Shown: positions 27,101 to 35,471, numbered from the stretch's first letter. The stretch is DNA of 64,000 nt from Palsa-1392 sp963819975 (GCA_963819975.1 CAWFYE010000007.1:767188-831187); one strand, 5' to 3'. A program made the numbers and translations. Notes: generated from the sequence alone by a model not told the origin.

Positions 27101-27269
27101 TCTCTTCGAGAGCACTTTCAAAAGCGTCGCGCGAAATGACAAAACCGGCTGGAACGCGATGTCCGAGATTTACAAGGCGGCAGAGAGACGCTCCTTTGCC
27201 CCCCAGCAGGCTCGGATCAGGTGCGCCAGCACCTGCGTCGAGCACCTCAATGTATTGCGTGTGATTCAT
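24161..27269 (-). CDS. large PEP-synthase-like phosphotransferase (ATP-grasp, His swivel, helical C-domain), frameshifted near 3' end
   Basis: Starts at ATG 27269 (MNHTQYIEVL). Residues about 17-300 form a PPDK-N/ATP-grasp domain (LLGGKGASL, RSSATIEDGSAHSFAG, VEWVV...QSRPIT). Residues about 310-415 form a mobile domain with the phospho-His motif GGIICHAGIVSRELGLP (His371). About 600 further residues are mostly helical and resemble the substrate region of rifampin-phosphotransferase-like proteins. The domain order (ATP, His, substrate) differs from rifampin phosphotransferase (ATP, substrate, His), and there is no PEP TIM barrel. After about residue 965 the uninterrupted frame turns basic and low-complexity and ends at 24177. 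The +1 frame continues sensibly to a TGA at 24161-24163, so the annotated span assumes a frameshift at about 24390-24425. Confidence 0.75.
24390..24425 (-). other. apparent +1 frameshift site in the PEP-synthase-like gene
   Basis: Reading the - strand, the gene is in one frame through ERENHHILWLK. The family-like continuation LRQLAVEIERRL...GDVFFLQAPEL is in the frame one base later. The original frame instead yields an Arg/Ser/Gly-rich tail. The shifted frame ends in a TGA that overlaps the ATG of the kinase-like gene (TGATG), as expected for the true 3' end. No known slippery sequence or stop codon is present at the switch, so a sequencing error or a recent one-base mutation is more likely than programmed frameshifting. 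Confidence 0.75.
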
Positions 27270-27475
27270 GATTTTCCGCCGCTGTCGGCTACATCGGGCA
27301 GAAGTTTCGTCCATTCTTTACGCTGGAGCCTGCTACGCAAGCTGGAATCACGTCGGCTTCCTGCTGGACGCAGAAATTATGGTTTTTTTCTTGAGTCGGA
27401 GCCTGACATTATGAGACAAATTCTAAGTCTTTTCTACCCCAACCCCAAGCAATGCTAATAGCTGCCGCCAGCCAG

Positions 27476-29047
27476 ATGACAACGATACCCGCGCAATTCG
27501 AGCGTACATTGGGGGCGACCCCCGAAAAGGAGGCCGTTTTCGGCGGGGGGAGATCACTAACTTTCCGGCAACTGCACGCCGAAGGCATGGCGGCCGCCGA
27601 AGGCCTCGCCCAACTTGGGGTGAAACCGGGCGACCGCGTCGGTATCTGCATGCAGAAGACGCTCGATCAGGTGGTCGCGATCTTGGGGGTGCTTTGGACT
27701 AACGCGATCTTTGTTCCGATCCATCCCGTGCTCCGCGCCGATCAGATCGGACACGTGGTCGACGACTGCGATATGAAACTCCTGATCACGGAATCTGCCC
27801 GCATTGCGGAACTGCGTGAGGCAGCGCACGGCCGAATCTTGATCGGACGTGGTCCAGCCGAACAAGGAATCGCCTCGCTCGAGGAGCTTCGACAGGAGCA
27901 TGAGGGTTGTGAGGTCTCCTTTCGCGGCGAGGAAGGTGACACGGCGGCAATCATCTACTCATCAGGATCTACGGGCAGACCCAAGGGCATCGTAATTTCG
28001 CATCGGAACCTCGCTGATGGCGCTCGGATCGTCTCGAACTATCTCGGGACGAAACCCACCGATCGGATCGCAGCTGTGCTCACCTTGAATTTCGATCACG
28101 GACTAAACCAGCTTTGGCAGACTCTTTATGTTGGAGCGTCGCTTTACCTGCACGATCTGATTTTTCCCCGCGACTTATTTCGGAAGCTCGCCGCGCAGCG
28201 GATTACTGCCTTGCCAATGATGCCCTTCATCATCAGTCGTATCTTCGATCCGCGGCTTCCGGGCCCCGAGGATGATCTGGATTTTTCGGCCCTGCGCTAC
28301 GTGTCCACGACGGGCGGGCCTGTCACTGCGAGAATGCTTGAACAACTGCGGACGATATTCCCGGGGACCGATATTGTGCTCATGTACGGGCTGACCGAAG
28401 CTTTTCGGTCGTCTTGGCTGCCGCCCGATCAACTCGCCGTAAGGCCTACTTCGATCGGCAAAGCGATTCCAGAGGTGGAGTTATACGTTCTGGACGAAGA
28501 AAACCGCGAATGTCCCGCAGATGTTCCCGGGCAACTGGTGCACCGCGGTGGTTGCATCGCGAAGGGGTATTGGAACGCGCCGCAAGCCACCGCTGAGCGT
28601 TTCCGGCAGATCGATCGCTTCCCGAACGAGACAGTGGTTTTTTCCGGCGACCTCGTTCGGCGGGACGAGGAAGGTTTTTTGTATTTCCTCGGGCGCATGG
28701 ACTCGATGATCAAGACGCACGGCTTCCGAGTCAGTCCGACGGAAATTGAAGAACACGCGCGCCGATTTGAGCGCCTGTCCGACGCCGTGGCCTTCGGGGT
28801 CGAAAGTCCCGAAATCGGGCAGGACATTGCCTTAGTCTATACTACCACGGACAGCGCTCCGCTCACCTCCGATGCGCTGAGCGATCATTTTCGCCTTGGG
28901 ATGCCTCATCATATGGTGCCACGGTGGCTCGTTCACCTGGAGGCCTTCCCCGCGACCGGCAGCGGAGGAAAGGTCGATCGTGTCCTTGCACGCCGGCTAT
29001 CTATGGAGAAAATCGCAGCCTTATCTTCAGTGGAGAAACCATCATGA
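27476..29047 (+). CDS. acyl-CoA/amino-acid ligase (AMP-forming), exosortase-system-associated type
   Basis: 523-residue ANL-superfamily ligase: P-loop-like IYSSGSTGRPKGIV, YGLTEAFRSSWLPP, FSGDLVRRDEEGFLYFLGRMDSMIKTHGFRV and the C-terminal catalytic-lysine segment ATGSGGKVDR. The N-terminal layout (VPIHPVLRADQIGHVVDDCD) resembles the AMP ligases that accompany exosortase A systems (TIGR03098-like). It should load an acyl or aminoacyl group onto the carrier protein encoded 1.3 kb downstream. ATG 27476 is preferred over ATG 27452. The stop overlaps the next start by ATGA. It is divergent from the PEP-synthase-like gene across a 206-nt gap. Confidence 0.85.
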   Translation: MTTIPAQFERTLGATPEKEAVFGGGRSLTFRQLHAEGMAAAEGLAQLGVKPGDRVGICMQKTLDQVVAILGVLWTNAIFVPIHPVLRADQIGHVVDDCDMKLLITESARIAELREAAHGRILIGRGPAEQGIASLEELRQEHEGCEVSFRGEEGDTAAIIYSSGSTGRPKGIVISHRNLADGARIVSNYLGTKPTDRIAAVLTLNFDHGLNQLWQTLYVGASLYLHDLIFPRDLFRKLAAQRITALPMMPFIISRIFDPRLPGPEDDLDFSALRYVSTTGGPVTARMLEQLRTIFPGTDIVLMYGLTEAFRSSWLPPDQLAVRPTSIGKAIPEVELYVLDEENRECPADVPGQLVHRGGCIAKGYWNAPQATAERFRQIDRFPNETVVFSGDLVRRDEEGFLYFLGRMDSMIKTHGFRVSPTEIEEHARRFERLSDAVAFGVESPEIGQDIALVYTTTDSAPLTSDALSDHFRLGMPHHMVPRWLVHLEAFPATGSGGKVDRVLARRLSMEKIAALSSVEKPS

Positions 29048-30273
29048 TTGAAAATAGTTTTGGACGGGAACTGCTCGAGCAATACGGCTCGCCTCTCTAT
29101 GTCTACGACCTCGATGAGGCCGAATCTCAAGCTAAAGCGCTCTTCGAACTGGTTCCGAAGGCGTCGCAGGTTTTGTATTCGGTCAAAGCGAATCCGATTC
29201 CCGAGGTTTGCGCGGCTTTGAGAACAGCCGGTTGCCGCGTGGAAATAGCGTCGCCGTTAGAATTGAGGGTAGTTCTCGAAGCGGGATTCACGCCGGATCA
29301 AATCCTTTGCTCGGGACCGGGCAAGACTGCGCCGCTCGTTCGCGAAATGTTGCTCGGCGGCGTGACTCATTTCTCCTGCGACTCCTGGTATGACCTGGAA
29401 CGCCTGGCCGCCGTCGCGGAAAAGACTAAGAAGCCTGCGAACGCTTTAATGCGACTTCAGGTTTCAGGCGCTCCGACAGGAAGCGTCGGCGTCGGCGCGA
29501 TGCAAAGCCATTTCGGCGTGGATCCGGCGGATTTGCTCGATGGAGGGGCTGCCCGGATCGGCGCACTACGAGGTGCCGAATTGGCGGGGATTCACATCTA
29601 TTCCGGGGGCCAAATCCAGAGCGCGGACAAGCTGGCGGGCACTTTCGAACATGCGATCCATCTCGCAGAAGAAATTGTTCAGGCCGGGGTTCCCTTGCGA
29701 TTGCTCGATCTTGGCGGCGGATTCCCGTGGCCATTTGGTACCACGGATGCTCCCATCGATATCTCCGCCTTGCAGGAGAAACTCCAGCGTGTGAATGCCC
29801 AGCGAACGCTAACCGCCGATGCCAATCTTTGGTTTGAGTCCGGACGCTATCTTGTAGCTTCCTGCGGGACGCTCCTCTCAACCGTGCTCGATGTGAAAGT
29901 CGCGCATGGCGACAAGAACTACGTCATCTTGGATACCGGGATGATTCACTTGGGTGGAATGGCGGGCCTGGGACGGATTTATCGCGCTGTCGCCGATATC
30001 GAGCCACTTGACGGGTCTGGCGTCGGGACGCGTCAATCGGCCGACGTGATGGGCCCGACGGATTACGCGTTGGACTATGTCGCGCGAGATGCGTCGGTTC
30101 CTGCTTATAAACCAGGCGACGTTGTCGCCATACCGAATGTCGGAGCCTATGGTCTTACTGCCAGTCTGGTTGCCTTTACAGGCCTGCTCCCCCCTGTGGA
30201 GGTGTGTTGCCGGGGAACCTCAGTTGTTGCGGTGCATCGCCTGCGCACCGGGCACGAGCGCATTGCGACCTAG
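29044..30273 (+). CDS. PLP-dependent decarboxylase-like protein (fold type III) with active-site Cys replaced by Asp
   Basis: 409-residue alanine-racemase-fold protein of the ornithine/diaminopimelate decarboxylase family, most like the exosortase-associated decarboxylases (TIGR03099-like). The PLP lysine lies in YSVKANP, the phosphate-binding loop is DLGGGFPWP, and ESGRYLV stands for EPGR. The second-subunit motif that normally reads GPTCDGLD or GPxCESxD is GPTDYALD here, so the catalytic Cys is replaced by Asp340. This may alter decarboxylation or substrate choice. ATG 29044 is coupled to the ligase stop (ATGA). A carrier-protein gene follows, as in exosortase loci. Confidence 0.85.
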   Translation: MIENSFGRELLEQYGSPLYVYDLDEAESQAKALFELVPKASQVLYSVKANPIPEVCAALRTAGCRVEIASPLELRVVLEAGFTPDQILCSGPGKTAPLVREMLLGGVTHFSCDSWYDLERLAAVAEKTKKPANALMRLQVSGAPTGSVGVGAMQSHFGVDPADLLDGGAARIGALRGAELAGIHIYSGGQIQSADKLAGTFEHAIHLAEEIVQAGVPLRLLDLGGGFPWPFGTTDAPIDISALQEKLQRVNAQRTLTADANLWFESGRYLVASCGTLLSTVLDVKVAHGDKNYVILDTGMIHLGGMAGLGRIYRAVADIEPLDGSGVGTRQSADVMGPTDYALDYVARDASVPAYKPGDVVAIPNVGAYGLTASLVAFTGLLPPVEVCCRGTSVVAVHRLRTGHERIAT

Positions 30274-30303
30274 CGGGGCGGAACTGGAAACAATAATTAA
30301 TTT

Positions 30304-30552
30304 ATGGACGATATAACCACTCAATTCGAGGAGGTCCTGCGCCGACACCTGCGCTCGACCAAAGCCATCAACTACGACGCGGAACTCGCGCAGCTCGGCA
30401 TGGATTCGATGACTGCGGTCGCTGTCCTCCTGGACATGGAGAAGGCGTTTAACATTCGGTTTCCCGATGACATGCTTGTCGAAGGCACTTTCCGAACCGC
30501 GGGAAAATTGAAAGAAGCGGTTCAGCTCCTCCGAGAGCGAAAAGCGTCATGA
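30304..30552 (+). CDS. acyl carrier protein
   Basis: 82-residue four-helix carrier protein with the phosphopantetheine attachment motif LGMDSMTAV (Ser35). It is the presumed acceptor for the acyl or aminoacyl group made by the ligase at 27476-29047. The length and the acidic helix 2 are normal. It lies 30 nt after the decarboxylase gene and overlaps the nucleotidyltransferase gene by ATGA. No ketosynthase or phosphopantetheinyl transferase gene is nearby, so this is not a fatty-acid ACP locus. Confidence 0.93.
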   Translation: MDDITTQFEEVLRRHLRSTKAINYDAELAQLGMDSMTAVAVLLDMEKAFNIRFPDDMLVEGTFRTAGKLKEAVQLLRERKAS

Positions 30553-31673
30553 CTCGACCGTTGCCCGACCAATCCTTCGGACCCGAATGGACGCTCCTGG
30601 AGCTGCTCGCCCGTGGAACGGTCGATGAGCCTGAGCGGCAGATGGCTCGCGACCTTCTCTTGGCGGACGCCTTGGATTGGGGAGAGCTGCTGGAGCAGTC
30701 ACTCCGGCACAAAATGCTGCCAATGCTGGCCCACCACATCATCGCGGCCGAGCTTCGATTCGACGTTCCCATGAGCATCTACATGCACTTGGAATCGGCC
30801 TTGGAGTGGAATCGCTGTCAGATCGAGGTGTTTCGACGCGAGATGGTACGCGTGGCGCAAGAGCTCGCCGGCCGCGGCATCCAGTTTGTTGTCACCAAAG
30901 GCATGACGTTTGAGTCGACCCTCTACGGCGGTCTCGGGACCAGACACATGAATGACATCGATTTCATGATTGCGCCGCGAGACCGCGAAGCGGTCATGAG
31001 TGCGATGGAGGGGCTTGGCTTCCGCACGTTCTTCGAATGGGCGAAAGATCCCCGTCGCGAAGAAATCAGCAGCCGTCTGAATCGCGATCATTTGCCCAAG
31101 CTCATGCGCACCATCGATCAGCCCGGCACTCGGGCCGTCAACATCGATGTCGCCAACAGCTTGACCTGGACAAAGAGCCCCTTTGACATCCCGGTCGAGG
31201 AAGCCCTGAACGAGATAGTCGAGCAGCCCGTTCCCGGCATACCCGGGGTGGGCGTGCCTTGTTTCCGCCCAGTCTATCAATTCCTCTTCACCGTGCTCCA
31301 CTTGTTCCGCGAAGCGTGGCTGCAGAAATTCGTCGATTTCGGGAATGACGTTGGTCTGATGAAGTTCGGCGATGTCATCCGCCTGATCGATTACAATCGC
31401 AACGAATCGACCAACGGCGAGCTGCTGCGAGTGATGGAGGCCAACAATGTTACCCATCCGGTAGCCTGGGTGCTCCGTCGTATGGACGAGACCTTTCAAA
31501 CGCGCACGCTGGAACTCCTCGCACTTGAAAAACATGGTGACGAGGAACTACTGGCTTCTCAGATGCAATCTAGCGCTTATGTGGGCGCTTGGAGCCAATC
31601 GATGCGCGAGCGCCTGCAGAGCAAGGCGCGCAGTCCTGTTAGTCCGGCGGCGCCGGCACATTCGGGCTCCTAG
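30549..31673 (+). CDS. uncharacterised nucleotidyltransferase (NTP_transf_5-like)
   Basis: 374-residue protein with the motif FVVTKGMTFESTLYGGLGTRHMNDIDFMI split over about 30 residues: a Lys-Gly strand, then G-x-R-x-x-x-D-I-D, the pattern of the NTP_transf_5 (PF14907) minimal nucleotidyltransferases. The Asp-x-Asp pair (NDIDFM) is the likely metal site. The remainder is helical. Such proteins often sit in polysaccharide or peptide-maturation clusters, but their substrates are generally unknown. It is translationally coupled to the carrier-protein gene, suggesting a common pathway. Confidence 0.8.
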   Translation: MTRPLPDQSFGPEWTLLELLARGTVDEPERQMARDLLLADALDWGELLEQSLRHKMLPMLAHHIIAAELRFDVPMSIYMHLESALEWNRCQIEVFRREMVRVAQELAGRGIQFVVTKGMTFESTLYGGLGTRHMNDIDFMIAPRDREAVMSAMEGLGFRTFFEWAKDPRREEISSRLNRDHLPKLMRTIDQPGTRAVNIDVANSLTWTKSPFDIPVEEALNEIVEQPVPGIPGVGVPCFRPVYQFLFTVLHLFREAWLQKFVDFGNDVGLMKFGDVIRLIDYNRNESTNGELLRVMEANNVTHPVAWVLRRMDETFQTRTLELLALEKHGDEELLASQMQSSAYVGAWSQSMRERLQSKARSPVSPAAPAHSGS

Positions 31674-31674
31674 G

Positions 31675-32496
31675 ATGACGAGCATTAAAAACCTTCTGTT
31701 CCGTCGGAGCGACTTGAACGGGATCGATGTCTTTTTTCCTGCCAGGATGAAGGGCCTGAAGAGCCTCCTCTTTCAGCTCGTGCCGACGAGGTATCGCGCA
31801 CAAAAATACAACCGGCAGCTGCGTCGGGAAATCGAAGAGCGGCCGGATGGCGCGCTGGTGGTATGGGAGCGAGAAGAGTCAAGCCAGTTGTATTACGTCT
31901 TCCACGGAATGGCGGGTGGGCTGGGGATACAGCCTTTGACGGTCCTGCGCGAGACGGGATTGATCCATAACAATATGGTTCTGCTCAAGGATTATTACCG
32001 CTTTTTTTACCAGGCAGGTTTGAACCCGGAGATCCCAGATGTTGACGCTACCATCAGGCGCCTCCGGCGATGCCGCGAAGAGTTACCTCACGTCCGGCAG
32101 ACATTCTGTTGCGGACCGTCGTCCGGTGGTTACGCGGCAATCCTCTTTGGCCACTACCTGCAGGCGGACGTCGTGTATGCATTCGCGCCCGTGACGTCGA
32201 TCAACCTTGACGATCTGAAAAGGTTCGGCGGCTGCAAAGACATCTCGCGCATTACAGAGCAACACCGCGATCTGGCGCGTCTACTCGCGAAGCACAATGG
32301 CCGGACCCGTTACAAGATATTCTACTGCGAAGGTCATGTTAGAGACCGCGCCTATGCCGCCCGTATCAAAGACTTACCCGGGGTAGAGCTTTGTCCGCAA
32401 CCGGGCACTACGCATAACGTCATCCAAGCCATCCACGAGAGCGGTCGACTCGGCGAGATCTTCGGAAATGTCTCGTCGGAGATCGCCTTAACCTGA
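31675..32496 (+). CDS. alpha/beta-hydrolase-fold protein
   Basis: 273-residue protein with an alpha/beta-hydrolase nucleophile elbow GPSSGGYAAILFG (G-x-S-x-G-G, with the second Ser as nucleophile), an oxyanion-type segment FHGMAGGLG, and a possible catalytic His in GTTHNVI near the C-terminus. The start ATG 31675 lies one base after the preceding stop. It resembles short acyl-hydrolase or Asp2-like proteins rather than a classical lipase. In this setting it could act as a thioesterase or acyltransferase releasing product from the carrier protein. That role is an inference from gene order. Confidence 0.7.
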   Translation: MTSIKNLLFRRSDLNGIDVFFPARMKGLKSLLFQLVPTRYRAQKYNRQLRREIEERPDGALVVWEREESSQLYYVFHGMAGGLGIQPLTVLRETGLIHNNMVLLKDYYRFFYQAGLNPEIPDVDATIRRLRRCREELPHVRQTFCCGPSSGGYAAILFGHYLQADVVYAFAPVTSINLDDLKRFGGCKDISRITEQHRDLARLLAKHNGRTRYKIFYCEGHVRDRAYAARIKDLPGVELCPQPGTTHNVIQAIHESGRLGEIFGNVSSEIALT

Positions 32497-32574
32497 GACG
32501 CGAAGAAACTCCTTTGGTTTGTCGTGGTTAGAGCAGTTGATCGAGCGAGCGCACGCCACTACCGTTCTCCCAAG

Positions 32575-33396
32575 ATGGATCGTGAGGCGCTGATTTTTCT
32601 GCACATTCCCAAAACAGCAGGGACGACCCTTAATCGGATAATCGAGTGGCAGTACAGCCCTTTTGCGATTTTCACGATGGATCCATATCGGATCAGGGCG
32701 ACGGCGGAACGATTCAAACGACTTTCCGAGGCGCGCCGTCGCCGGTTGCGGGTCGTGCGCGGGCATTTGCTCTATGGAATTCATGAATTCCTCCCGCAGG
32801 GTGCTACTTATGTCACAATGCTCAGAGAACCGGTGGCCAGGGTTCTCTCCGCTTATTATTTTGTGCTGCGCCGTCCGCTCAATCCGTTGCACAGGAAATT
32901 GAAAAAGGAGAGACTGAGTATCGAAGATTGCCTCCGACTGTTCCCTCAGCGTCAGAACTCGCAGTGCAGGTTCATCGCCGGAGCGGAGGATACCGCGACA
33001 AGTAATGAGCGGTTACTAGACATCGCGAAAGAGAATCTGACAAAATCGTTTAGTGTGGTCGGGATCTCGGAGCGTTTCGAGGAGAGTCTCATGCTCATGG
33101 CCAAGACTTTTGATTGGGAGATTCCTTCCTACGAGAATTACAAGGTTGCAAAAACGCGACCGCGAGTTGATCCCAGCGCAGTGGATATGATTCGCGAACA
33201 CAATCGGCTCGATCTTGAGCTTTACGAATTTGGCAAAGCTCTCTTCGAAGAGAGCCTGCAAAAGAAAGAGGCCGCGGTTCGAGAAGGATTGGCTGAGTTG
33301 CGCGCAGTGCCAAAGCCCGGCTCGGTTGAGGGCTTCTGTAACTCGACCTTGGGCGCCGGTCGCTTTTTGGCAAACAAGATCGCATCAGCGATATGA
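32575..33396 (+). CDS. sulfotransferase, type A copy 2
   Basis: 273-residue PAPS-dependent sulfotransferase with FLHIPKTAGTTLNR and REPVARVLSAYYF. It aligns without gaps along nearly its whole length with the copy at 15688-16509 and has the same length. The two proteins are strongly conserved, but synonymous sites differ widely, so the duplication is not recent. ATG 32575 is chosen by that alignment; the frame is open from 32524. Its stop overlaps the esterase start (ATGA). It is the seventh gene of the + strand run beginning at 27476 if the two hydrolases are counted. Confidence 0.88.
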   Translation: MDREALIFLHIPKTAGTTLNRIIEWQYSPFAIFTMDPYRIRATAERFKRLSEARRRRLRVVRGHLLYGIHEFLPQGATYVTMLREPVARVLSAYYFVLRRPLNPLHRKLKKERLSIEDCLRLFPQRQNSQCRFIAGAEDTATSNERLLDIAKENLTKSFSVVGISERFEESLMLMAKTFDWEIPSYENYKVAKTRPRVDPSAVDMIREHNRLDLELYEFGKALFEESLQKKEAAVREGLAELRAVPKPGSVEGFCNSTLGAGRFLANKIASAI

Positions 33397-34337
33397 AAAC
33401 TCATGAAATTCAGATCGGATCTCGTCGCGGGGTGCTCGCCTCGATGTTCCTGACCTTCTTTGTCACGACCTGCGGACCGCAGGTGGCCGAGTCAGCGGAG
33501 GGGCGGCGCCAGCGGGCGGATTTTCCGGATGTTAATGTTCAGCGCGACCTTATTTACAAGAAAATCAACGGCCACGATCTCGGGCTCGACATTTATTCTC
33601 CGAAGTCCATCACTCAACCCTTGCCGGTTGTTCTCTGGATCCACGGACATCGTTGGAGTCGCGGGAGCAAGGATCAGCGACCGCCAATCAACCTTATGGC
33701 GCAGGGTTATATTGTGGTCAGCCTGGACTATCGGCTCTCAGGAGAGGCTCCTTTTCCAGCTGCAATCGAAGACTGCAAGGCAGCGGTCCGTTGGTTGCGC
33801 GCCAACGCTGCCAATTACCACATCGATCCCGATCATATTGGAGCCTGGGGACATTCTGCTGGGGGACACTTGGCTGCGCTCCTAGGCACCTCGGGTGGCG
33901 CTGCGGAGCTGGAGGGCACCGGCGATAACTCTACTTTTTCCAGCCGGATTCAGGCGGTTTGTGACATGTCCGCGCCGATGGATATCCTGAAATTCTACGA
34001 GACGGTATCGAGTTCGAACGAGGGTGCGGCCCGGAGAGCCAAGTCATCTGTCGAGCAGTTTCTGGGCGGCACGGTCGAGCAAAATAAAGCGAAGGCGATC
34101 GCGGCCAGTCCGATTACCTACATTTCCAAGGACGACGCGGCGTTCCTCATTATCCATGGGGAAAATGACATGTCGATCCCGGTCAGCGAAAGCAAAGCGT
34201 TCGCGAACAAGCTGAAAGCCGCGGGAGTGGACGTGACATTGGAGATCGCTACAGGACGGGGTCATGGCGTAGGTGCTCCAAATTATGCCAGCGAGATCAT
34301 AAGCTTTTTCAACAAGCATCTTAAGCCGAATGGCTAG
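33393..34337 (+). CDS. secreted esterase/carboxylesterase of the alpha/beta-hydrolase fold
   Basis: 314-residue hydrolase with an N-terminal hydrophobic segment (VLASMFLTFFVTTCG) after a basic start, likely a signal peptide or lipoprotein-like leader. The HSL/BD-FAE-type fold is clear: WIHGHRW (variant of HGGGW), the nucleophile GHSAGGH, the Asp in IIHGENDMSIP and the His in GRGHGVG. Relatives deacetylate or de-esterify polysaccharides. It is coupled to the sulfotransferase A2 gene (ATGA) and has no counterpart between the first sulfotransferase pair. It may trim O-acyl groups of a sulfated glycan. Confidence 0.85.
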   Translation: MKTHEIQIGSRRGVLASMFLTFFVTTCGPQVAESAEGRRQRADFPDVNVQRDLIYKKINGHDLGLDIYSPKSITQPLPVVLWIHGHRWSRGSKDQRPPINLMAQGYIVVSLDYRLSGEAPFPAAIEDCKAAVRWLRANAANYHIDPDHIGAWGHSAGGHLAALLGTSGGAAELEGTGDNSTFSSRIQAVCDMSAPMDILKFYETVSSSNEGAARRAKSSVEQFLGGTVEQNKAKAIAASPITYISKDDAAFLIIHGENDMSIPVSESKAFANKLKAAGVDVTLEIATGRGHGVGAPNYASEIISFFNKHLKPNG

Positions 34338-34559
34338 CGTTAAAGAGGCTGGTTCATTGCCGATCGACACTGGGGTGATGTCCTACGACCGCGTGCAGAG
34401 ATATCGAGACCGGTGCATGACGGCTTTCGAAACTGCCAGCTTTGGCACGGCGATGGCTTCAGCCTTGAAACATCCGGCGTATTTAGCAAAAAGCGAAAAA
34501 TCTGGAGCTTGAGGGCCTGCAATAGAAACTAATCTTAGAAGGGAATACCGCCAGCAACG

Positions 34560-35471
34560 ATGAACGCTCATCCACCATCATCGGTTCAGAACGAAACCAC
34601 ACCTCAGCCTGGGAATGGCTCGTCGCCAGTCGGCGGTGCCGCCGAGGAGAGTGTCATCTTCCTTCACCTACCGAAGACCGCCGGCACGACCGTGAATCGT
34701 TTGATCGAATGGGAGTATCGACTCTCAGAGATGTACTCGATCGATCCGGTTCTGTTCGAGTGGTCGGCAGCTCACTTGCGCAAGCTGTCACCTCAGCGAC
34801 TGCGGAAAACGCGGATGTTCAAGGGCCACATGCTGTTTGGCCTTCATGAAGTGCTTCCGCAGCCGGCAACTTATATTACGGTGTTGCGCGACCCAGTCGA
34901 CCGGGTGATCTCTGCTTTTTATTTCATGCGAGGCTATAAGTTCCATCCGCTTTACTGGAAGATGCGACGTGAGAACTGGACTCTGGAGGACTTCATCCGT
35001 CGTTCCCAGCGTGATAATGTTCAGTGCAAGATTGTCGCCGGCTCCGACTACAATGCTCCTTGCACGCGAGAGATCATGGAGCAGGCGAAACATAATCTTC
35101 GACACCATTTTGGCGTTGTCGGCCTATCCGAGCGACTGGAGGAGAGTCTCGCTTTGATGAAGATCCGCTTTGGCTGGAAGCTGGGTTCCTATTCGAGTTT
35201 TAACGTGACGCGTTCACGTCCGAAAAAGCGCGACCTGCCAAAGCCCACGCTGGATCTTATTCATGAGAAAAATGCCTTCGACATTGAACTCTATGAATGC
35301 GGACGCGACCTTTTCGAGCAAGCGGTCGCGGCCAACGCCGAAGAGGTGAAGCGACTTGCGGCAGAGTTGGAAGCCGCGAAAGCCCGTAATCAAGGTTCGG
35401 TGGCTGCGTTGGTCTTCAATGCGCGCTCGGCGATGCGCAAAGCCGTCAACCGCGTTTACTCGGCTGTCTGA
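34560..35471 (+). CDS. sulfotransferase, type B copy 2
   Basis: 303-residue PAPS-dependent sulfotransferase, close paralogue of 17013-17912: FLHLPKTAGTTVNRL, LRDPVDRVISAFYF and conserved segments SAAHLRKLSPQRLRK and NVQCKIVAG. Only the N-terminal 30 residues and the C-terminal tail differ appreciably. The bases just before the start resemble those of copy 1. The 3' end overlaps the convergent GT39-type gene by 16 nt. The preceding 222 nt (34338-34559) hold no supported gene. Confidence 0.88.
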   Translation: MNAHPPSSVQNETTPQPGNGSSPVGGAAEESVIFLHLPKTAGTTVNRLIEWEYRLSEMYSIDPVLFEWSAAHLRKLSPQRLRKTRMFKGHMLFGLHEVLPQPATYITVLRDPVDRVISAFYFMRGYKFHPLYWKMRRENWTLEDFIRRSQRDNVQCKIVAGSDYNAPCTREIMEQAKHNLRHHFGVVGLSERLEESLALMKIRFGWKLGSYSSFNVTRSRPKKRDLPKPTLDLIHEKNAFDIELYECGRDLFEQAVAANAEEVKRLAAELEAAKARNQGSVAALVFNARSAMRKAVNRVYSAV

